Source of the DNA: Allium sativum
Lineage: Eukaryota; Streptophyta; Magnoliopsida; Asparagales; Amaryllidaceae
Length of the DNA: 64,000 nt
Assembly: GCA_030737875.1 (NCBI GenBank)
Contig: CM060912.1
Coordinates: forward strand, 461,222,310-461,286,309
Reading direction: 5' to 3'
The notes under the pieces are model-generated. The model searched no databases. It worked only from the letters and a program-made list of their open reading frames with translations, and had not been told where the DNA came from. A program made the position numbers and the translations under genes. Shown here piece by piece: positions 59,463-64,000 of the stretch. Each line of letters begins with the position of its first letter. Position 1 is the first letter of the stretch.

Positions 59463-60477
59463 TGTAATGACCCGCATTCTACGCATCAGAGGATCGTAGA
59501 ATATTTATTTATTCATATGAATTTGTATGGTCATGTAACTTTGGGAAACGACTATTGGCGTCATTTCCCATGTTCACGATTTTTACCGATTTTTAAATGA
59601 CTGTTTTGCCCCTGGCGAATCTTTTTTCGCCTATAACTTTTGATTGGTAAGGAGTTTTGACTTGAAACCACTTCCATTGGATTCGGATGATGGTTTACCT
59701 TTCCGTAGAGTGGTCACATTAATCAAACGGACTTACCGTTTGGGAGATATGGCTGAAAAAAGGTTTGGAAGGTGAAAAACAGCTTAATCGGGCTTAATAG
59801 GGTAATTAGCAGCTAGGCCCATTATGGATTTCGGGATCATGATTATATAAGGGCTGGAAGGTGTTAGAGAAACCTCTCTTCGTCATTTTTATAGCCGCCA
59901 CTTACACATCTTCAGCCCTAGCAATGGCCTTCACCTTCTAAATCCATCCTTAACCACTTTCTAATCACATATTTGCCTAATTAACATCAAATTAAAGTGG
60001 ATTAGCATAGAGATCGAGGTAGAACTGCTGAAAAACATAGAGATTAGACCCATATCAGTTAGAGTTTCAGATCTGAGATTTAATTGTGGCTAAGATGCGT
60101 GATTTGCATTCTTTTTTACTAATTACGACTAATTAGGGGTGATTATTGATAATTAACGAAATTATGCATTATAAAAATCTAGAAAAATATGTAGAAATTC
60201 TTAAATATTATTTTATGCCTCTGTTAGAAATTTGGGTTAATTTGGACATGTTTTGCTAATCGTATGACTAAATCGTGATTAAGGAGACTAAGGGGGAAAC
60301 ATGGGTTCTGGGTATGTTTGATCCATATTATCATGTCAAGTTGTTGTTTTGGTGTTTATGGTTGTGTTGCTATTACTGTTTGGAATATTTTTTGGTTGCA
60401 TAGGAAAGTTAGAATGGTCGAAAATGTCGTCGAGAGGCGAAAATTGGTTGTTGGAAAGTGGTGCAGGTTTTGGGTCA

Positions 60478-60775
60478 CACGGAGCGGTTCCTCGGAGTGC
60501 GTATATGGGGAATCGAACGATTCCTAGGAGAGAGACCGTGGGGAAGCGAGCGATTCCTCGGAGATTGACCATGGGGAAGTGAGCGATTCCTAGGAGAGAG
60601 ACCATGGGGAAGCGAGCGATTCCTCGGAGAGCGACTGTGGGGAGCGAGCGGTTCCTCGGAGTGCGATTGTGAGTAAGCGAGCGATTCCTGGGAGAGCGAC
60701 TGTAGGGAGGGAGCGGTTCCTCGGAGTGCGATTGTGAGGAAGCGAGCGATTCCTAGGGGAGAGACTATAGTGAGA
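60478..60775. repeat. GAGCGATTCCTCGGAGA-type minisatellite in LTR G
   Basis: Alternating ~33-bp units with words GCGAGCGATTCC, TCGGAGAGCGACTGTG and GAGCGGTTCCTCGGAGTGCG, in higher-order pairs of about 66 bp. The peptide repeats readable in this stretch on both strands are by-products. The region corresponds in position to the GGATCGG-rich segment of E LTRs. Confidence 0.85.
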
Positions 60776-61107
60776 TCTGATCCATGTGAATGCAAGCGAG
60801 CTCATGGAAGAAGGAGCGAGCGACCGAGCTAGAGAAGGAAGAATGAGCGATCGAGCTAGGGAAGGAAGAGTGAGTGGTCTCTATGGAGTATGAACGAGCG
60901 ATGATGACCAAGGGTTCTTCTGAAGATCGATTCCAATTTGACCAAAACCCGAGATGCAAAGGAAGTCCAGATGAGAAGTTAGTACTCAGGATCCAGATGG
61001 GAACCAACAAGTTAACTTCATGATCGGAATTCGTTGCGGGACGTGTGCAAAGGGGATTATCGATGTCTATAGCTTTGATTCACCACGAAGAGATGGATCA
61101 GCGCAAT

Positions 61108-61252
61108 GGGATCATTATGACTTCCAAGGGAAAGCGATCGTAGCATGGCTATGAGCTAGCGCAGTGGAGTCGTCATGACTCCAAAGGGGCAAAGTGGACA
61201 TAGCAAAGGACTGGTGGCTGTGGATCAGTGCAATAGGGTCATTGTGATGCCC
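61108..61252 (+). repeat. Three hairpin modules in LTR G
   Basis: Small inverted repeats: GGGATCATTATGACTTCC (61108-61125), GGAGTCGTCATGACTCC (61166-61182) and GGGTCATTGTGATGCCC (61236-61252), spaced 58 and 70 bp. Each is followed by AAGGG(G/C)AAAG. They are the G counterparts of the E triple repeat. Confidence 0.75.
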
Positions 61253-61538
61253 AAGGGCAAAGTGATCGCAACGAAGGATTAGGTGACCAAAGTGGTAGAT
61301 ATCGTATGCTTTACGCATTGAACGAGAGATGTGAGGATGATTGCTATGTTTGATGTTTGCTATCACTATGTCATGCACATTCCCATATTACCTTTACAAT
61401 TTATGTTAGTGTTACCTTAGAGTACTGTACATCTTGTTGTACTAACTCTTTGGTAGCAGGTCTAGGTTCAGGTATGATTTATTTATAACTGTTGTTGTTC
61501 TGTTTTGCTGCTTATCGCTCATACCAGACTTTTGTCTG

Positions 61539-61574
61539 ACCCAGAGTTTTATGTCTCTTCTTATTACTCTGGGT
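61539..61574 (+). repeat. ACCCAGAGT stem-loop in LTR G
   Basis: ACCCAGAGT and ACTCTGGGT form a perfect 9-bp stem around an 18-nt T-rich loop containing TTTATGTCTC. The same hairpin is in both E LTRs. Confidence 0.85.
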
Positions 61575-61656
61575 GCTCTTAAACAGGCAGACTAGAGACA
61601 GGTTAGGTGGTATGCACGAGTAGCTGTACCGGAGACGAGAAGGAGGTTTCCACGTA

Positions 61657-61657
<1 letters not shown>

Positions 61658-61690
<33 letters not shown>
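61658..61690. repeat. AT dinucleotide microsatellite in LTR G
   Basis: About 16 AT units; E LTRs have a short GATATATAG at the same place. Confidence 0.9.
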
Positions 61691-61692
<2 letters not shown>

Positions 61693-62360
61693 TCCCTGTG
61701 TTGTTGATGGTCACTGCTTTGGGCATTAGTAGTACACCTTTTCTATTTTGCTTTAAAGATAGTATTTTAAATTTGTAATAATGATGGTTATGGATCATAA
61801 GTTGTATTTTTGATTCCGCTGCTATGATGGTTTTGTTTCTAGCTTATGCACTTTTTCGTCTGTTTTATGTCAAAGTTATGTTAGTATTATATTTTATCCC
61901 ATGCGCTGTGAGATATGCTACAGGTTCTTTGATGATTAATGGTTTCAAATCCTTTTCTTTTAGCGACCGTCCCATGCTAGTCGGGCATTGGCACAGCGCA
62001 TTTCGAAGAAATGTCGGCTGGTCCGGGGTGGTGTAACACCCCGTATTTTTAATATAATTAAAAATAAAATATATAAAAATATGCTTATGATGGGTAAATA
62101 ATGGTGATGCATAAGAAGAATTAATTAATACATGGAAGAGAAGAAAAATTAGTTCGATAACGATGTATGTAACGGAAAAGATAGTAAAATAAGGATAATT
62201 AATTTAAGAATCAGGAATTAGGTAAAATGGACATCACCATTGCATTCCTCTTGAAATTTTACATGAAATAGAGTCCGAGTTTTCGAAAATCGGAGTCCGT
62301 ATGACCAAGATATGGCCAAAACAAGATTCAGAAGGTTTCGGTCAACACAGAACTGGCCAG

Positions 62361-62467
62361 GTCGACCTGGGTGTCGACCTGGGGGCCAGGTCGACCAGGG
62401 GGTCGACTAGGGGGTCTACCTCTCCCATGGGGGTCGACTATAGTGTCGACCCCCCCTACAGGTCGAC
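62361..62467. repeat. GTCGAC array (F LTR)
   Basis: Seven GTCGAC sites in 107 bp, about 110-215 bp upstream of the TATA box. Confidence 0.9.
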
Positions 62468-62575
62468 CTGGTCGGCCTGTTTCAGGCCAGAACCCATTTT
62501 TGAGGCCCGGGACGAGTTTTGATGGTCCGGATGGGTTTTAGGGTTAATCCGATGGCTGAAATGAATTGCTACACC

Positions 62576-62584
62576 TATAAAATA
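62576..62584 (+). promoter_or_regulatory. Element F TATA box
   Basis: TATAAAATA, 545 bp into the LTR, followed at about 30 bp by ACCTAGCCTAACTCAC. Confidence 0.6.
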
Positions 62585-63947
62585 ACACCTAGACCTAGCC
62601 TAACTCACACAAATTCATATGACACCAAAATGCTGCTAAAATCTCTCTTGAGCCATGGCCGCCGTCTCCAAATTAAAGCTTAAGCGTCCAAATTCAAATC
62701 AAATCAAAGATCAATGCTTCTACAACAAATTCAAGGGGATAGATCAATGACACTGCAACTTTCTAAGACAAATTCACTTCTTGATTCATTAGCCGTTCTC
62801 TGTAAGTGCTAGTTATTTTCAGATCTAAATATTTAATTTTAATATGGGCATGAAATAAAGTGGAATTGGATCTAAGTATGTTTATCGATTCAGATCTATT
62901 CCTGTTGCTTTTTGAATCTTTAGTTTTGAGACTTGTCTACCTTTATTCTCATGACAAGTTTGTGATTTATTCAGCAATTTCCTTGATTCGTAATGATGTT
63001 ATCATCAAGTTGTAATCTTTATGCCTATCATGATGTTGTTTTCTCTCTGATCTATTTATTATGCAAATTTCTACCTTCCCCTATTTATTTTCTTTTGATG
63101 AACCTTGGTCAACTTCGGACCTTGGCCTAAAATCGCGATTCGCATACGAGATGTATACGGGGGAATAATGGGATTATTTCCTATAAGAATATGATTAATA
63201 ATTGGTAACATGAAATTGGATGTTATCATTTTATTTGCAAGTTTGGGGTAGATCTGTAAATTTTGGTATAATCCTGTTATGATAAAATTTGCATAAATAT
63301 TATATACATGGAATTCGACACCAATTGGATCTATGTAATGTAACATGAAATTTGGTATATATAACATGTATGTAATTTGGCATGTAAAATAAAATTATGA
63401 GTTTTGGAGCCTATGTAAATTAAATCAAAAGATTGGGCTTATGTTAATTAGGCATGTGTAGACTTGGAAATTTGAGCATGAAAGCGATTGTAAACTTTAT
63501 AATTGGCATAAACATGTATTATGAACTTGGGCAACTGGCATGTATTGAAATAAAAAGATTATAGTTTGGGATAACTACATCATGAATCATCGGATTTGGG
63601 TTTATTGGGTATGAAACTTGATACATGTAATTTTGGCTAGATCTTGACATATGTAAAAAGGCATGAAACTTGGTATATATGTAAACTGACTAGAATTGGG
63701 TACATATATTAGTTGGCATGTAATAGCCTTAAAAGAGGGATAAATATAAATTGAGATAAGTTGCCTTTAATGGCATAAGATAAATTGTGGTAAAATTGAT
63801 ATGATTTTGCATACCATTAATTGATGGACATAATTGAGTCAATTATGGACGTCGTTAAATTAGGAATTAATTGATAATTTGAATAGGGAAATAAATTCAA
63901 ATTGGGGTAAAAGATTATAAGTGATAATCAATGCTTAGGACACGAGG

Positions 63948-64000
63948 TTGGACACATTTGTGACGTAAACCTGCCCGGAACCGCCCGACAAATCCAGTAG
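63948..64000 (+). repeat. Stem-loop module, 5' half (F LTR)
   Basis: TTGGAC and TTTGTGA (5' arm), then the conserved loop GTAAACCTGCCCGGAACCGC and AAATCCAGTAG. The window ends just where the 3' arm should begin. Confidence 0.8.

Larger units (their letters stand above)
59463..62031 (+). mobile_element. LTR G: E-related LTR, plus strand (solo or 5' LTR), 3' end interrupted
   Basis: Starts TGTAATGACCCGCATTCTAC and follows the E LTR (reverse complement) throughout, to GTCGGCTGGTCCGGGGTGG. The last ~10 bases (GGCCGTCACA-type terminus) are missing because LTR F starts there. TATATAAGG at 59844-59852 is an intact TATA box. It contains the hairpin minisatellite modules, a 60478-60775 minisatellite, an AT microsatellite and a GATTCCGCTG motif (about 61813). 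No interior is visible, so solo versus 5' LTR is undecided. Confidence 0.85.
62032..64000 (+). mobile_element. Element F: 5' part of a B/C-family LTR, truncated by the window end
   Basis: Starts TGTAACACCCCG and runs parallel to the C 3' LTR: a GAGTCCGAGTTTTCG block, GTCGAC array, TATA, ATGTAA/AACTTGGCAT-rich leader, then the first half of stem-loop module 1 at the window edge. No PBS or interior is within the window. It is inserted at the extreme 3' edge of LTR G. Confidence 0.87.

Noticed and set aside
60475..60795. Repetitive PRNRSLPHG peptide frame on the minus strand
   Set aside because: A translation of the LTR G minisatellite. Both strands give repetitive peptides and the unit length is a multiple of three, so open frames are expected.
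62341..62470. CRISPR-like array of short palindromes
   Set aside because: The units are a plant LTR minisatellite with irregular spacing and no unique spacers.

Overview
The window looks like repeat-dense, AT-rich nuclear DNA of a flowering plant, probably a eudicot. It holds Ty3/gypsy LTR retrotransposons primed by the initiator-methionine tRNA site, a CACTA element with a plant-type TNPA-like protein, and hAT-like and other inverted-repeat elements. I found no convincing host gene, rRNA, tRNA or CRISPR array. Everything that reads as protein belongs to a mobile element, and all of those genes are broken. The species cannot be named from this sequence.

Layout. 1-6632 is AT-rich DNA with a 611-bp TIR element (2769-3379, 8-bp target duplication), a 325-bp-period duplication (3813-4376) and a hAT-like element (5592-6527) holding a 60-bp-arm palindrome. 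6633-19312 is element A: 12.7 kb, minus strand, flanked by a perfect CTTTT duplication. It has two nearly identical LTRs of about 5.8 kb around only 1.1 kb of non-coding interior. 19313-23556 is AT-rich with a 582-bp hAT-like MITE (19957-20538). 23557-31988 is element B, a minus-strand chromovirus-like gypsy element with a GTGAT duplication and a gutted gag-pol. 32366-37416 is a CACTA element with a TTA duplication and one decayed multi-exon gene. 37735-47597 is element C, plus strand, same family as B, with recognisable gag-pro-RT-RNH-IN but both outer ends cut off. 47598-47712 is the tail of an E-type LTR. 47713-48781 plus 58542-59034 is element D, an old pol fragment split by element E (48782-58541), a minus-strand gypsy element. 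59463-62031 is an LTR related to E (G). 62032-64000 is the start of a further B/C-family LTR (F), running off the window.

How the parts relate. A, B, C and E share a PBS complementary to the initiator tRNA, a purine tract and a short stem-loop just before that tract, so they use one replication scheme. B, C and F share an LTR architecture: GTCGAC-rich repeats upstream of a TATA box, then, about 1.2-1.4 kb downstream in the transcribed leader, two tandem stem-loop modules whose loop is conserved while their stems change in a base-paired manner. E and G carry a different triple hairpin module. The two observations I rate highest are this covarying leader structure and the giant-LTR, gene-free element A. 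Nesting gives a rough order: D before E, G before F. A is the youngest by LTR identity.
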